Shown here one piece after another: positions 46,301 to 57,340 of a DNA stretch of 57,340 bases. The notes under the pieces were generated by a model. It was not told where the DNA came from, ran no database searches, and was given only the letters and a program-made list of their open reading frames with translations. Made by a program: the position numbers and the translations under genes. This stretch comes from Kofleriaceae bacterium (GTDB lineage Bacteria; Myxococcota_A; Polyangia; Haliangiales; Haliangiaceae). How positions within the stretch are numbered: the first letter of the stretch is position 1; each line of letters begins with the position of its first letter. The stretch spans positions 1 to 57,340 of the forward strand of contig JAGPCO010000036.1 in assembly GCA_018058095.1 (NCBI GenBank), read 5' to 3'.

Positions 46301-47230
46301 ATGTCCATCTCATCCAGCCTGTCCCTGTCCACCCTCGCCGCCGTCGCCATCCTGGCCGGCACCACCACCGCCGCCGCCGCCAAGCCGGCCAGCTCGTATG
46401 GGTTCGAGCTCGGCAGCCACGCCGGCGACCTCGAGATCCTGAGCGGCAACGACCCCGACCGCATCGGCCGGATGCCCGACGTGGCGGCGTGCCGGACCCT
46501 GGCCGCCGAGGCCAAGGCCGAGCTTCCGGCCGACACCATGCTCGACGCCTACAACTTCACGCTGCTTCCGGGCGGCACGCGTCATCTGCGCGTCGATCAC
46601 GCCGGCCGGGTGTGCGACGCCCTCGCCGCCGCGGTGCCGGCGCTGTCGGCGTGGCGGCGCGCCATCGACACCCTGGCCCCGATCGCGTCGCGGGTCGACA
46701 CCCTGCGCCAGGTCGCGCCCGGCGAGTGGGCGCCCGAGGCGCTGGCGGCGCTGGCCGAGCTGCCGGCGACGTGCCGGGCCGAGGTGGCGCGCGCCCGCGC
46801 CGCCGGCATCCCGACGACGCAGAAGCTGACCCACCACCTGACGCTGGCGCAGGCCGAGGCTGACACCTGCGGCTGGCTCGAGGCCAACGTGGCCAGCTAT
46901 CGCAAGGCCAGCGGCGAGCAGCGCGCCGCCGTGGAGGAGAGCTACCGGGCCCCGTTCCGCGCCGCCGGCGCCCGCGGCGAGCGGCTCGAGCTGCTGGCCA
47001 AGTACTCCGGCCTGGCCTGGCGCCTGCCCGGCGGCCGCACCACCGAGGACACCCACGTGCTGGCCCGGGCCCGCGTGCTGTACCAGTGGCTCGAGGCCGA
47101 CGACCCGCACCCGCGCTACGTCATCCACACCGTGCGCCGCTACCAGCTGGCCGGCGACAAGGTCGTCAAGGTCAGCGAGCAGAGCGTGCGGGGCCTGCGT
47201 GGCTCGGTCCCGACCCGCCTGTTCAAGTAG
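46301..47230 (+). CDS. Secreted protein of unknown function
   Basis: A 309-residue exported protein with a Sec signal peptide (cleavage near AAAAK, about 27) and no lipobox. The mature part is mostly alpha-helical with three cysteines (AACRTL, RVCDAL, ATCRAE) and a further one in TCGWL, followed by a C-terminal beta-like segment (RYVIHTVRRYQLAGDKVVKVSEQSVRGL). No family was recognised. It has a clear GGAGG ribosome site. Its stop is immediately followed by the stop of the convergent TPR-like gene. Confidence 0.65.
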   Translation: MSISSSLSLSTLAAVAILAGTTTAAAAKPASSYGFELGSHAGDLEILSGNDPDRIGRMPDVAACRTLAAEAKAELPADTMLDAYNFTLLPGGTRHLRVDHAGRVCDALAAAVPALSAWRRAIDTLAPIASRVDTLRQVAPGEWAPEALAALAELPATCRAEVARARAAGIPTTQKLTHHLTLAQAEADTCGWLEANVASYRKASGEQRAAVEESYRAPFRAAGARGERLELLAKYSGLAWRLPGGRTTEDTHVLARARVLYQWLEADDPHPRYVIHTVRRYQLAGDKVVKVSEQSVRGLRGSVPTRLFK

Positions 47231-48459
47231 TCACAGCTCCGGGCCAAACCGCACGGTCTCCGCGACCTGGTCGTACAGGGCGTCGCGGTCGATGGCGAGG
47301 AACACCAGGCCGAGGATGATGAGCACGGCCAGCGCAACATGGAGGGCGGCGCGGCGGCGGACCGGCCGGCCGGCCGCGCGCACGGCGTCGAGGCCGGCGC
47401 CCGACAGCCAGGCCACGGCCAGGCCGCCGCCGGCGATGAGCTGGACCGCGGGCCAGACGTCGACGTGGCCGGTGTAGGCCGCGCCGACGAGGACCGCCAG
47501 CACCGGGGCCGCGAACAGCACCTCGAACGGCGGCGCCAGCGCGCGCAGCCCGCGCCGGCTGACGACGACGGCGTGGGCGACCGAGCCGAGCAGGGCCAGG
47601 CCAGCCACGATCACCGCGACCCACGCGGCCACGGCCCCGTGCGAGCGGGTCTGCGCCGCGCCGATGCGCTGCAGCAGGGACTCGCGCAGGGTGCGCTCAC
47701 GCGCGTCTCCGGCCGGGAGCTGCGCCGCCAGCGCCCGGGCCCGGCCCCACTGGCGCAGGCGCAGCGCACACTCGGCGGCGCCGCGGATGGCGTCGGTGGC
47801 CTCGGCCGTGCCGGCGAAGCGGCGGGCCACGTCGTCGTAACGCGGCGTGGCCAGGCCACACCGACCGAGGTCGCGGTAGGTGTCGGCCAGCCACAGCCCG
47901 GCCTGGGCCGCGTCGACCTCGTCCCCGGCGGCCAGCGCCTCGCCGGCGGCGAGGACGGCGAGCGAACGCTCGGCGGCGTAGGTCGCGCGCAGCCGGGCCA
48001 GCGCGTCGCGGGTCGGGGTGGCGTGGGCGCCGTCGCCGATGCGGAGCAAGGCCGACGCCGCGGCCGGCGCCTCGTTGCTGGTCGCGTGCTCGTCGCGCAG
48101 CCGCCGGTACAGCACGCGGGCGCGCGGCAGGTCGGCCAGCTGTTGCTCGGCCGCGCGCGCGGCCCGGAACAGCGCGAACGCGGCCACGGCCGGATCGCCG
48201 GTGCGATCGGCCAGCCCGACCCAGCCGACCACCGCCGCTGCTGGATCGGTCGCCTGCAGCCGGGTCAGGCGGTCGAGCTCGGCGCCGTCATCGGTCGCGC
48301 CCGGGGCGGCGGGGAGCGCGCCGGGGGCCGCGTCGACCGAGCCTGGCGCGGCGGCGTCGGCGCGGGCCGGCCCGGGCGCCCCGACCAGGCTGGCCGCCAG
48401 CAGCGCGGCCAGGCCCAGGCCGCCCGGGGCCCGGCGGGCGGGTCGCGCGGCGCGGCGCA

Positions 48460-48460
<1 letters not shown>
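47231..48460 (-). CDS. TPR-like membrane protein, last gene of a five-gene operon
   Basis: A 409-residue protein with a signal peptide (about 1-35), an Ala/Pro linker and a helical-repeat region of TPR type (about 55-290; QATDPAAAVVGWVGLADRTGD, LADTYRDLGRCGLATPRYDDVARRFAGTAEATDA). Four membrane helices follow (about 295-320, 330-352, 355-375 and 385-402). Its ATG overlaps the stop of the NtrX-like regulator gene (ATGA). A role in envelope signalling is inferred from the operon only. Confidence 0.6.
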
Positions 48461-49919
<1,459 letters not shown>

Positions 49920-49923
<4 letters not shown>

Positions 49924-50918
49924 GGGGCTCCTTCATCGGGCGGAGACGGCTCGGGCGGATCGGTGGGCGGAGGTGACGACGGCGGCGGCGACGCCTCGTC
50001 GGCGCTGCGCTTGTCGAGCTCGGCGCGCCGGCCGCGGTTCCACAGGAACGCGGCCAGGAGCAGGAGCAGGCCACCCAGCACCCACACGTGCCGGCTCGGG
50101 CCGGTGGAGCGGCGCGCCGGCGCCGGCGGGACGCGGGTGGGCGGCAGGGTGAGGTGCGCGCCGTCGGACAACCGGGCCGGCTCGCGGCCCGGGCCGGGCG
50201 GTCGCTCGGTCGTCACCGGCGGCGGCGCCGTGGCCGACGCGATCGGCACCGTGAGCGGCAGGCGCTCGGCCGCCGCGACCGTGCTGCGCAGGCTGGCCAG
50301 CACCTCGGCGCAGCGCGCCACCGCCGACTCGGTCCGGGCGTGGCACTCGACCAGATCGGCGGCCAGCCCGGTCGCGGTGACGGCGAACAAGCCCCGGGCG
50401 TGGCTGGTGAGGCCCTCGAGGCTGTCGCGCCACACCACCGTGCTGGTGACAAGGTTGGCGGTGTCGGCGGCGGGTCCGGTCTCGGCCCGCACCGGCTGGG
50501 TCGGCGCGCCACCCGCGGTCAGCTCGGCCAGGCGCGGGCGGGCCTGCAGGCTGTCGAGCTCGGCCCGCAGCGCCACGTCGATGTCGAGCGGCGGCCGCGC
50601 GGTGCGCAGCTGCGTCACGTAGACGACGAGGTCACCGGCCCCGGCCGGGCGGCCAGCTTCGACGAAGCCACGCAGCGACACGAAGGTGGCGGCGCCGGCG
50701 AAGTGCTCGGCGCGCAGCTGCGAGGCCAGGACCAGGCGGCTGAGGTCGGCGCTGGCCGCGGTCAGGCCGGCCGGCACGTCGATCGGCAGCGCCGGCGGCT
50801 GCGGGTCGGTCTGGTTGGCCGACGGCGGCGGCGCCGGATCGAGATCCTGGGCGACGGCGCGGCCGGTGCCGGCGGCCAGGCCGAGCGCGAGCAGCACTCC
50901 GGTGCGGCGCGTGCTCAT
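49920..50918 (-). CDS. Secreted/membrane protein of unknown function with C-terminal helix
   Basis: A 332-residue protein with an N-terminal signal peptide (cleavage near AVAQD, about 24), a helical extracytoplasmic region (about 45-250) with many Ala and Arg residues, a Pro-rich linker, one membrane helix near the C-terminus (about 282-300) and a charged Pro/Ser/Asp tail. No family was recognised. Its ATG overlaps the stop of the preceding lipoprotein gene, and its stop overlaps the start of the NtrX-like gene. Confidence 0.55.
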
Positions 50919-51604
50919 CGCGGCACCGGCGCGGGTGTGGGCGCGGGTGTGGGCGTCGGGCCCGGCGTCGACGGGGTACCCGGCGCCGGCGCCGTGGCCA
51001 GGATCGGCCCGCACGCCTGCTGACACGCCGCGGGCTCGCGCTCGTTGCCGACGCAGGCCAGGGCGACCAGGCGCGGCGTGCCGTCGCTGGCGCGGGCCGC
51101 GCGGACCCGCAGCTGGCCGGTCATGGCGCCGCCGGTGAGCGCCACCGTGGCGTCGTAGGCGCCGGCGCCGGCGGTCGGGTCGGGTAGGTCGGCGGCGCCG
51201 AGCTCGGACGCCACCACCTCGCGCAGGCCGGCGACGACGGCGGCGATCGAGGCGCGGGTGGTGCCGGCGCTGCTGACCAGCATGGCGTAGCAGCCAGCGG
51301 CGCGGTCCCCCCAGGCCTGCACGGTGACGCTGGCGCCCTGCCCGGCTTCGGCCGTCCCGGCCGCAGCGACCCGGTCGAGCCGGGCCCAGCCGGGCGGCAG
51401 CGCCGGCATGTCGGCCGTCGCCGCGCCCGCGCCGACCGGCGCCGGTGCCGTCGCGGTCGCCGTCGGTTCGGCGCTGGAGGTGCGGGGCGCGCTCCGCTCG
51501 GCGCTGGCGCCCCGGCACGCGGGCGCGCCGAGCGCGGCCAGCACGCCGACGGCGAGCCAGGCGACCCGCGCGCCGATGGCCGTGGCCCGCGTCGGCGCGC
51601 TCAT
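50915..51604 (-). CDS. Hypothetical lipoprotein
   Basis: A 229-residue protein with a hydrophobic signal ending in APAC (Cys about 30), then a Ser/Ala/Thr linker, a mixed alpha/beta domain (about 70-200) with two Cys pairs (GCYAM, ALACVGN, ACQQACG) and a Pro/Thr-rich tail. Its ATG overlaps the stop of the AstA-like gene. The function is unknown. Confidence 0.55.
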   Translation of the reverse strand: MSAPTRATAIGARVAWLAVGVLAALGAPACRGASAERSAPRTSSAEPTATATAPAPVGAGAATADMPALPPGWARLDRVAAAGTAEAGQGASVTVQAWGDRAAGCYAMLVSSAGTTRASIAAVVAGLREVVASELGAADLPDPTAGAGAYDATVALTGGAMTGQLRVRAARASDGTPRLVALACVGNEREPAACQQACGPILATAPAPGTPSTPGPTPTPAPTPAPVPR

Positions 51605-52623
51605 CCCGGCGCCACCCAGACCCGGTCACCCGGGGTCACGCCCAGGCGCTGGCAGGTCTCGTTGGGCAGCCAGACCTGGTCGGAGCCCAGGCCGACCCGG
51701 GCCCCGCAGGCGCGGAAGCCAGGCCGCTCGGCGGTGCGCTCGACCGCGACCACGGCCCAGGCGTGGCCACCGTCGGCGGCGTCGGCCGGCGCCACCATCA
51801 CCTCGCGCGCGTCGCGCACCACGGTGATGCTGTCGGTGGCGGCGACGAAGTGCGGGCCGCCGTCGAACGGGTCGATCTGGCCGGCGTAGTCGAAGCCGAT
51901 CCGGCGCAGCATCTTCTCGACGCCCTTGGTGTCGGGCCCGACCTGCCCGATGGCGGCCCGCACGTCGGCCGGCAGCAGCTCGGTGTGGATCGGCTCGTCG
52001 GGGAACAGGGCGTGGATGAACTCCTTGTTGTCCTTCGACAGCAGGTCGGCCTCCTGGTAGGTCAGGCCGGTGAAGTGGCGGCCGAGGTGCTCCCACAGCG
52101 GCGAGGTGCCGTCGGCGCCGAGCGGTGGCAGCAGCTCGGACAGCACGCGATCGCGGAACACCGGGCGGTGCATGCGGATGAACAGGAACCGCACGTACGA
52201 CAGGAGCCGGCCGAGCGCCTCGGGGTTGCCGCGGTACTCCGGCAGCAGGATGAGGCCGCCGATCTCCGTCGGGCCTTCGTAGTTGTAGCCGATGCGCAGG
52301 GTCTGATGGACGAAGTAGCGATCGAGCGTGTACGAGTAGCGCTCGTCGTTCTCGACGCGGAAGAAGATGTGCGGCGCGCGCCGGGTGCCGTGCTGGGCGT
52401 AGATGATCGAGGTGCCGATGATCCGGCGCGCCGCCAGATCCTCGAGCACGAACAGGAACTCGCGCTCGACCACCGGGACCTCGGCCGCGAACGAGCGGGC
52501 CGAGCGCTCGAGGATGCCCTCGATGTGGCGGCGGTCGGCCGGCAGGTTGACGGTGTCGAGGTGCTCGGCCACGGCCAGAACCTGATCGACATCCTCACGA
52601 TATGATTGACGAATCCGAAACAT
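51601..52623 (-). CDS. astA: Arginine N-succinyltransferase (AstA)-like acyltransferase
   Basis: A 340-residue protein of the AstA family (PF04958-type), close to the family length of about 344. The GNAT-like N-terminal region (FRIRQSYREDVDQVLAVAEHLDTVNLPADR) and the typical GYNYEGPTEIGGLILLPEYRGNPEALGRLLSYVRFLFIRMHR, FRDRVLSELLPP and PIHTELLP stretches are visible. AstA transfers succinyl from succinyl-CoA to arginine, the first step of arginine catabolism. The other ast genes (astB-E) are absent from the window, and it leads an operon with regulators instead. A TAGGCT hexamer lies 16 nt upstream of the ATG. Confidence 0.82.
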   Translation of the reverse strand: MFRIRQSYREDVDQVLAVAEHLDTVNLPADRRHIEGILERSARSFAAEVPVVEREFLFVLEDLAARRIIGTSIIYAQHGTRRAPHIFFRVENDERYSYTLDRYFVHQTLRIGYNYEGPTEIGGLILLPEYRGNPEALGRLLSYVRFLFIRMHRPVFRDRVLSELLPPLGADGTSPLWEHLGRHFTGLTYQEADLLSKDNKEFIHALFPDEPIHTELLPADVRAAIGQVGPDTKGVEKMLRRIGFDYAGQIDPFDGGPHFVAATDSITVVRDAREVMVAPADAADGGHAWAVVAVERTAERPGFRACGARVGLGSDQVWLPNETCQRLGVTPGDRVWVAPG

Positions 52624-52639
52624 GGCGAGGGCCTGGCGC

Positions 52640-52645
52640 AGCCTA
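52640..52645 (-). promoter_or_regulatory. Putative -10 (TAGGCT) for the AstA-like operon
   Basis: TAGGCT preceded by GTGG on the minus strand lies 16 nt before ATG 52623. The remaining 235 nt up to the divergent gene hold no other clear feature. Confidence 0.35.
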
Positions 52646-52880
52646 CCACGAGGGGCCCGAGCATGCCCGGTGGCGGGCTGCCGGGAGGTCGAGGCCGGTC
52701 GCGTCGAGGTGCCCCGCCGGCCACCACGACCAGTGTGCCAGCTGCGCCAGCGCTGGCGCACAGGGTCACGCCGGCGCGCCGACGGTCGTGCGCCTGCGGC
52801 ACGACATCGTGAAGCTGCGTTCACGAACCCGCCGGTAGGTGACCGATCTGCGGTGGGCTGGTGCTGGTCCAGGACTTGCC

Positions 52881-53879
52881 ATGGCGTGGCGCACGATGAT
52901 GTCCCTCGCTGGTTCTCTTCCTCGCGGCGCCCTCGCCGCGGCCCTGGCCGCCTCCACCCTCGCCGCCTGTGGCGGCGCCGAGGGCGCACCCGACAACGGC
53001 GACTGCAGCTGCGTCGTCGTCGACGAAGGCGCCGACGTGGTGCTGGCGTGCGGCGACACGCACTGCATCGGCGAGGCAGGCCTGCTGTGCGCCGACCACG
53101 ACACGGTGGAGGACACGACGTGTGAGGCCGAGCCGCCGCCGCCGCCGCCGCCACCCCCGCCGGCGCGCTACCGCGGCGACCTCGAGCTGCTGGTGCAGCC
53201 GCCGTACTGGGTGGGCAACGGGCAGTCCGGCAGCACGATGGTGTCGGGTGGTTTCGTCAAGAGCGACCACTGCCAGCGCCAGCAGGTCGGCACCTGCCAG
53301 GTCGAGCGCTGCACCTACCCCATCGCCGACAGCTACGACGCGCCGGGCCGCTTCCACGTCAGCCCGGCCTTCTCCGGTCAGTTCTCGTGGGACCCGGGGC
53401 CGTTCCGCATGTTCTTCCGTGTCGACGGCGTGCCGTGGGATCCGGGCGACCAGGTGACGATGGCGTGGGACGGCGAGACCGTGCCGGCCGGGCAGGCCGT
53501 GCTGCGCAACCCGAGCGCCGGCCGCTGGGGCGACTTCGACAACCTCCCGCCCGCGGTCAGCCACGCCCGCAGCGCCGACCTGGCCCTGACCTGGGACCCG
53601 ATCGCCAGCCCGACGCTGATCCGCATCCGCCAGGATCGCGACGTCGGCTTCACCGGCCACACCATCCTCGACTGCGAGTTCCCGGCCGGCAGCCGCGGCG
53701 GCACGATCCCGAGCGTGGCGCTGCGCGAGCTGCGCTCGTCGAACGAGGTCAGCTACGACGACGTCGACATCGACGTGTTCGGCGTGACCCGGGCCGAGGT
53801 GCGGGCCGGCGACTACGGCGTCCACGCCCGCATCCTGCGCGGCTTCGACTGGCCGACGCTGCGCTACCGCATGCCGTGA
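52881..53879 (+). CDS. Hypothetical Cys-rich lipoprotein
   Basis: A 332-residue lipoprotein: the signal peptide ends in TLAAC (Cys about 30). A Cys-rich segment follows ([26 protein letters not shown]), then a polyproline stretch (about 85-95) and a beta-rich domain (about 100-332) containing [17 protein letters not shown] and [16 protein letters not shown], which looks like a secreted carbohydrate- or lipid-binding module. No family was recognised. A GTG at 52839 would add 14 residues but spoils the signal peptide. It is convergent with the deacetylase gene. Confidence 0.6.
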   Translation: MAWRTMMSLAGSLPRGALAAALAASTLAACGGAEGAPDNGDCSCVVVDEGADVVLACGDTHCIGEAGLLCADHDTVEDTTCEAEPPPPPPPPPPARYRGDLELLVQPPYWVGNGQSGSTMVSGGFVKSDHCQRQQVGTCQVERCTYPIADSYDAPGRFHVSPAFSGQFSWDPGPFRMFFRVDGVPWDPGDQVTMAWDGETVPAGQAVLRNPSAGRWGDFDNLPPAVSHARSADLALTWDPIASPTLIRIRQDRDVGFTGHTILDCEFPAGSRGGTIPSVALRELRSSNEVSYDDVDIDVFGVTRAEVRAGDYGVHARILRGFDWPTLRYRMP

Positions 53880-53888
53880 CACCCGCGG

Positions 53889-54749
53889 TCACGGCAGGAC
53901 CTGCTTGGCGCTGCCGAGCAGGTCGAGGACGTCGGCCCAGGCCAGCCGCCCGAACTCGATGATCGACGCGGCCTGCTCGGCCGCCAGCTCGGCCCCGCCG
54001 ACGATGCGGATGGGCCGGCCGCCGCGGGCCCGGCGCGCCGCGTTCTCGGCGGCGATCCAGTCGAGGATCATCGGCAGCGCGATCACGGTGGCGACCTTGG
54101 TGTCGTGCATGAGCAGCACGGCCCGGCCGTCGAGCCGCTTGAGGCGGTTGATCACGTAGGCGGCGGCGCCCTTGCCGCTGCCGTACTTCCACTCCTGCGG
54201 ATCGATGTCCCAGTGGAAGTGGCCCAGGCTGCGCGCGCCCAGCTGCGCCTCGAGCCGGTTGCAGTGGGCGCCGTACGGGGTGCGGAACCAGCGCACCGGC
54301 ATGGCGATGGCCTCGCGGATGAGGCGCTCGCTGTCGTCGATCTCCGGGCCGACCGCGTCCTCGGCGATGCCGCACAGGTTGAGGTGGTTGACCGAGTGGT
54401 TGGCGACGACGTGGCCCTCGCGCAGCATGCGCCCCAGCACGGTGCGGATGCGGCCGGGGTCGCCGCGCTGCAGGCGCCAGCCGACCACGAAGAACACGGC
54501 GCTGGCGTGGTGCGCGGCCAGGGTGTCGAGGATCTTCTCGGTCGTGGCCGGGTTGGGCCCGTCGTCGAGGGTGATGATCAGCTCGGGGTCACCGCTGGCC
54601 GACTCACCGGCGGCCGGGGTCGGCCAGCTCGCCGCGGCCGGGCGCGGGCTGGCGGTGAGGGCGCCGATCAGCGCGGCGGCGAGGGCCACCGGCGGCAGGC
54701 GACCGGGGCCGGGGCCGGTGGACGGGGAGGACTGGACACGCGGGCGCAT
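53889..54749 (-). CDS. Polysaccharide deacetylase (NodB-like)
   Basis: A 286-residue secreted protein with a signal peptide (cleavage near AAASW, about 41) and a NodB homology domain. Motif 1 is ITLDDGPNP (the two Asp residues are present), motif 2 is NHSVNH (HxxxH metal ligands), motif 3 is RTPYG, motif 4 is WDIDPQEW and motif 5 is LLMHD. It would remove N- or O-acetyl groups from peptidoglycan or another polysaccharide in the periplasm. The usual TFDDGP motif is altered to TLDDGP, which keeps the catalytic and metal Asp. A TACGCG hexamer lies 10 nt upstream of the ATG. Confidence 0.9.
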   Translation of the reverse strand: MRPRVQSSPSTGPGPGRLPPVALAAALIGALTASPRPAAASWPTPAAGESASGDPELIITLDDGPNPATTEKILDTLAAHHASAVFFVVGWRLQRGDPGRIRTVLGRMLREGHVVANHSVNHLNLCGIAEDAVGPEIDDSERLIREAIAMPVRWFRTPYGAHCNRLEAQLGARSLGHFHWDIDPQEWKYGSGKGAAAYVINRLKRLDGRAVLLMHDTKVATVIALPMILDWIAAENAARRARGGRPIRIVGGAELAAEQAASIIEFGRLAWADVLDLLGSAKQVLP

Positions 54750-54849
54750 CGAGGGCCAACGCGTATTGTGACGCGATCCTTCGCCCGGGCCCAGCTTCTT
54801 GCCACGCCCGCGCGCCCGGCCGGCGACGCAGAAGCTGCGGGCGACGGGC

Positions 54850-54855
54850 TACATT
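54850..54855 (+). promoter_or_regulatory. Putative leaderless -10 (TACATT)
   Basis: It ends 6 nt before ATG 54862. Confidence 0.45.
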
Positions 54856-54861
54856 CGGCGC

Positions 54862-55863
54862 ATGCCCCTGCCCCCCCCTGCCCGCGTCGACCTGGCCCGC
54901 CTGGGCACCCCGCTGCAGCACCTGCCGCGCACCAGCGAGGCGCTCGGGGTCGAGCTGTGGATGAAGCGTGACGACCTGACCGGGGCCGAGCTGACCGGCA
55001 ACAAGGTCCGCAAGCTCGAGTACCTGATGGCCGAGGCGCTGGCCGAGGGCGCCGACACGGTGATCACGTGCGGCGGCGAGCAGAGCAACCACGCCCGCGC
55101 CACCGCGCTGGCCGCGGCTCGGCTCGGGCTGCGCGCACGCCTGGTGCTGCGCACCGACGACCCGGACCATCCGCCGGCGCCGACCGGCAACATCCTGCTC
55201 GACCGGCTGGCCGGGGCCGAGCTGCGCTGGATCTCGCGCCCGGCCTGGAGCGACCGTGCCGCCCTCATGGCGGCCGAGGCCGCGGCGGTCCGCGCCGGCG
55301 GCGGTCGGCCGTACGTGATCCCGGAGGGCGGCTCGAACGCGCTCGGGTCGTGGGGCTACGTCGGCTGCGCCGCCGAGCTGGCGGTCGACCTGGCGGCGCT
55401 GCCGGCGCGGTCGACGACGATCGTGTACGCGTGCGGCTCGGGCGGGACCGGGGCCGGCCTCATCGTCGGCGCCGAGCTGCACGGCCTGGCGGCCGGCGGG
55501 GTCCGGGTGGCCGGGGTCAACGTGTGCGACGACCGCGCCTACTTCGAGGCGGCCATCGGCCGCATCGTCGCCGACATGCACGCGCGCTGGGCGGTGCCGA
55601 CGACGGGCCCGATCGAGCTGGTCGATGGCCACGTCGGCCTCGGTTATGCCCGCAGCCGACCGGAGGAGCTGGTCACCATCCGCGACCTGTGCCGGCGCGA
55701 CGGCGTGGTGCTCGATCCGGTCTACACCGGCAAGGCGTTCCACGGCGTCGTCACCGAGCTGGCGCGCGACCGCCACCGCTTCGGCCAGCGCATCGTGTTC
55801 GTGCACACCGGCGGGGTGTTCGGCCTGTTCCCGGCGGCCGAGCAGCTGGCGCCGCTGCTGTAG
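54862..55863 (+). CDS. dcyD: D-cysteine desulfhydrase/ACC deaminase-family PLP enzyme
   Basis: A 333-residue fold-type II PLP enzyme. The cofactor Lys is in GNKVRKLEY (Lys48), preceded by [20 protein letters not shown] contacts substrate and PLP, and [14 protein letters not shown] plus [11 protein letters not shown] bind the phosphate. This layout matches D-cysteine desulfhydrase (DcyD), which makes pyruvate, H2S and ammonia from D-cysteine; the related ACC deaminase is the alternative and the sequence alone does not separate them. The ATG has a TACATT hexamer 6 nt upstream. Confidence 0.88.
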   Translation: MPLPPPARVDLARLGTPLQHLPRTSEALGVELWMKRDDLTGAELTGNKVRKLEYLMAEALAEGADTVITCGGEQSNHARATALAAARLGLRARLVLRTDDPDHPPAPTGNILLDRLAGAELRWISRPAWSDRAALMAAEAAAVRAGGGRPYVIPEGGSNALGSWGYVGCAAELAVDLAALPARSTTIVYACGSGGTGAGLIVGAELHGLAAGGVRVAGVNVCDDRAYFEAAIGRIVADMHARWAVPTTGPIELVDGHVGLGYARSRPEELVTIRDLCRRDGVVLDPVYTGKAFHGVVTELARDRHRFGQRIVFVHTGGVFGLFPAAEQLAPLL

Positions 55864-55989
55864 CTCGACGAGCCGGGCTCGGGCGTCGACCGCGGGGCGG
55901 CCGCACCTACATGTAGGGCCGGCCGGCGCCTGATTCGTCGTCGGTGCACCGTCGAGGATCTGTCCGGATTGAGTGTCAGACCACGTTGC

Positions 55990-55995
55990 TAACGT
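55990..55995 (+). promoter_or_regulatory. Putative leaderless -10 (TAACGT)
   Basis: It ends 6 nt before GTG 56002 and favours this start over ATG 56011. Confidence 0.45.
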
Positions 55996-56001
55996 CCCGG
56001 C

Positions 56002-56406
56002 GTGGCAGTCATGCATGTACCCGACGAGAGCGCCGCCATCCGACACGTCGTCGCCGGCATCAGCACCGCCTGGCGCGGCAAGCGGATCTCCGAGCTGCAC
56101 GACTTCTTCGCCGACGACGTGGTCCTGGTCGTGCCAGGCAACCGCGGGCGCGTCGTCGGGCGGGCCTCGGTGGTCGAGACCTATCGCGAGTTCGCCGAGA
56201 ACACGACGACGCAGGACTACCGCGAGCTCGACCTGCACGTCGACGTGTTCGGCGAGACCGCCATCGCGACGTACCGCTACGAGATCCAGTGGACGCGCGA
56301 GGACCAGCTGCTGACCGAGGGCGGGTCCGACGTGCTGGTGCTGTCCCGGCGCGGCGGCAAGTGGCGGGTGGTGTGGCGCACGATCTGCCCCGACCGGCAG
56401 AGCTGA
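56002..56406 (+). CDS. NTF2-like (SnoaL/DUF4440-type) protein
   Basis: A 134-residue cytoplasmic protein with the NTF2 cone fold signature: N-terminal helices (SAAIRHVVAGISTAWRGK, ELHDFFADDVVLVVPG), VVGRASVVETYREF, and beta-sheet strands ending in GGKWRVVWRTI. Members are small isomerases, dehydratases or ligand-binding proteins; a specific reaction cannot be assigned. GTG 56002 was chosen for the TAACGT hexamer with 6-nt gap; ATG 56011 would remove three residues. Confidence 0.8.
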   Translation: MAVMHVPDESAAIRHVVAGISTAWRGKRISELHDFFADDVVLVVPGNRGRVVGRASVVETYREFAENTTTQDYRELDLHVDVFGETAIATYRYEIQWTREDQLLTEGGSDVLVLSRRGGKWRVVWRTICPDRQS

Positions 56407-56442
56407 GCGGCGGCCGGCGCGCACGCGCCCGGCCGGTCGTAG

Positions 56443-56448
56443 TACCGT
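56443..56448 (+). promoter_or_regulatory. Putative leaderless -10 (TACCGT)
   Basis: It ends 6 nt before ATG 56455. Confidence 0.4.
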
Positions 56449-56454
56449 CTGCCC

Positions 56455-57186
56455 ATGCAAGCTCGTCTGTTCGCGCTGTGCCTGAGCGTCCCGGCCGTCC
56501 TCGCCACGGCCTGTGACAAGACCGTCGACACCAAGGGCTTCGAGAACACGCTGCGCGACAAGGTCACGCAGATGGGGCTCACCGCCAGCAAGGTGGCCTG
56601 CCCGGGCAACGTCAAGGCCAAGAAGGGCGGCGTGTTCGTGTGCGCCATCGAGATCGCCGGCAAGTCGTACGACCTCGAGGTGACCATCACCGGCATCGAC
56701 GGCAAGCGCGTCGACATGGACACCAAGTGGAAGGCCGGCGCCATGGTGGTGACCAGCAAGCTCGGCCCGGCCCTGACCGAGGAGCTCGGCAAGCAGCTCG
56801 AGGCCCAGGTCGCGATCGACTGCGGCGCCGACGCGCTGACGCTGCTCGACGACAAGAAGCAGGCCCGGTGCGTGTTGAGCTCGGGCGCGACCAAGAGCAC
56901 GGTGGTGGTCACGTTCGACGACAAGCTGGTGCCGACCGGGTGGGCGCTCGAGCCGGTGCTGCTCGGGCGCGGCAAGCTGGAGGCGGTCCTGGCGCCGACG
57001 GTGCAGGAGAAGCTGGGCGCCGACGCCAAGGTGGCGTGTGGCCCGGACGAGCTGCTCCCCCGGCCCGACGACGGCATGGTGATGTGCGAGGTCACCGGCG
57101 CCGCCGGCAAGACGCCGATCAAGGTCGAGGTCGACAAGGATCTCAACGTGCAGCGCTGGAACGCGGTCGCGGCCGGCGCGCCGTGA
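56455..57186 (+). CDS. DUF4333-like lipoprotein with three tandem domains
   Basis: A 243-residue lipoprotein with lipobox LATAC (Cys20). The mature part looks like three tandem copies of a small DUF4333-type unit, each with a Cys pair: VACPGNVKAKKGGVFVC (from about 49), IDCGADALTLLDDKKQARC (from about 123) and VACGPDELLPRPDDGMVMC (from about 195), followed in each case by a VxVxVT-like strand. The Cys pairs probably form disulfides. The function is unknown; DUF4333 is secreted in actinobacteria and myxobacteria. It ends 23 nt before the hexamer array at the window end. Confidence 0.7.
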   Translation: MQARLFALCLSVPAVLATACDKTVDTKGFENTLRDKVTQMGLTASKVACPGNVKAKKGGVFVCAIEIAGKSYDLEVTITGIDGKRVDMDTKWKAGAMVVTSKLGPALTEELGKQLEAQVAIDCGADALTLLDDKKQARCVLSSGATKSTVVVTFDDKLVPTGWALEPVLLGRGKLEAVLAPTVQEKLGADAKVACGPDELLPRPDDGMVMCEVTGAAGKTPIKVEVDKDLNVQRWNAVAAGAP

Positions 57187-57206
57187 GGTGAGGCGGGGGG
57201 AGCGGG

Positions 57207-57340
<134 letters not shown>

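Overview
The window is very GC-rich, gene-dense DNA of a Myxococcota-type bacterium, most likely near Haliangiales/Kofleriaceae. The evidence is a MYXO-CTERM-like sorting tail on a secreted depolymerase, a Ser/Thr protein kinase with PEGA and TPR partners, many secreted lipoproteins of unknown role, an NtrC-type regulator and several genes typical of predatory or social deltaproteobacteria. Assignment to a genus is inference. No rRNA, tRNA, CRISPR array or prophage was seen.

Layout. 0.2-4.1 kb: a secreted hydrolase, a beta-barrel protein and a PHB-depolymerase-like esterase. 4.2-7.4 kb: a kinase/TPR pair and a divergent lipoprotein. 7.4-14.2 kb: a GT4 glycosyltransferase, a small MITE-like element, a HiPIP-like mini-protein, a sorbosone-dehydrogenase-like lipoprotein, and a wbpP-tviB type nucleotide-sugar pair divergent from a kinase-dead-looking BY-kinase homologue. 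14.3-22.6 kb: a giant PHP-domain/propeller lipoprotein, an RlmM-like methyltransferase, and a double-AAA ATPase coupled to a four-helix membrane protein. 22.6-29.5 kb: a DUF3570/DUF4266 pair, a lipoprotein, an SDR, a broken DUF6036 gene with its partner, a rhomboid protease, a lipoprotein and a PhyH-like oxygenase. 29.5-41.5 kb: a class II photolyase, a TonB-receptor-like barrel, a YbjN protein divergent from a BamA-like protein, an amidohydrolase, a zinc-ribbon/coiled-coil tail-anchored protein and a REC-PilZ-STAS-zinc protein. 41.5-47.2 kb: a PpsR-type bifunctional regulator, a radical SAM/SPASM enzyme with a tiny membrane peptide, DUF6132, rhodanese, an ECF sigma factor, a truncated DUF2202 protein, thioredoxin and a secreted protein. 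47.2-52.6 kb: a five-gene operon coupled by overlapping stop/start codons (AstA-like, lipoprotein, membrane protein, NtrX-like regulator, TPR membrane protein). 52.9-57.3 kb: a lipoprotein, a polysaccharide deacetylase, a D-cysteine desulfhydrase-like PLP enzyme, an NTF2-like protein, a DUF4333-like lipoprotein and a hexamer array running off the window end.

The most notable global signal is regulatory. About nineteen first-in-unit genes carry a TAnnnT-like hexamer ending 5-8 nt (mostly 6) upstream of an ATG or GTG and have no Shine-Dalgarno sequence. This is the geometry of leaderless transcripts. A few other genes (wbpP-like, thioredoxin, DUF2202, the 46.3 kb gene) have strong Shine-Dalgarno sequences instead. 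Within operons, GTGA/ATGA stop-start overlaps are the rule.
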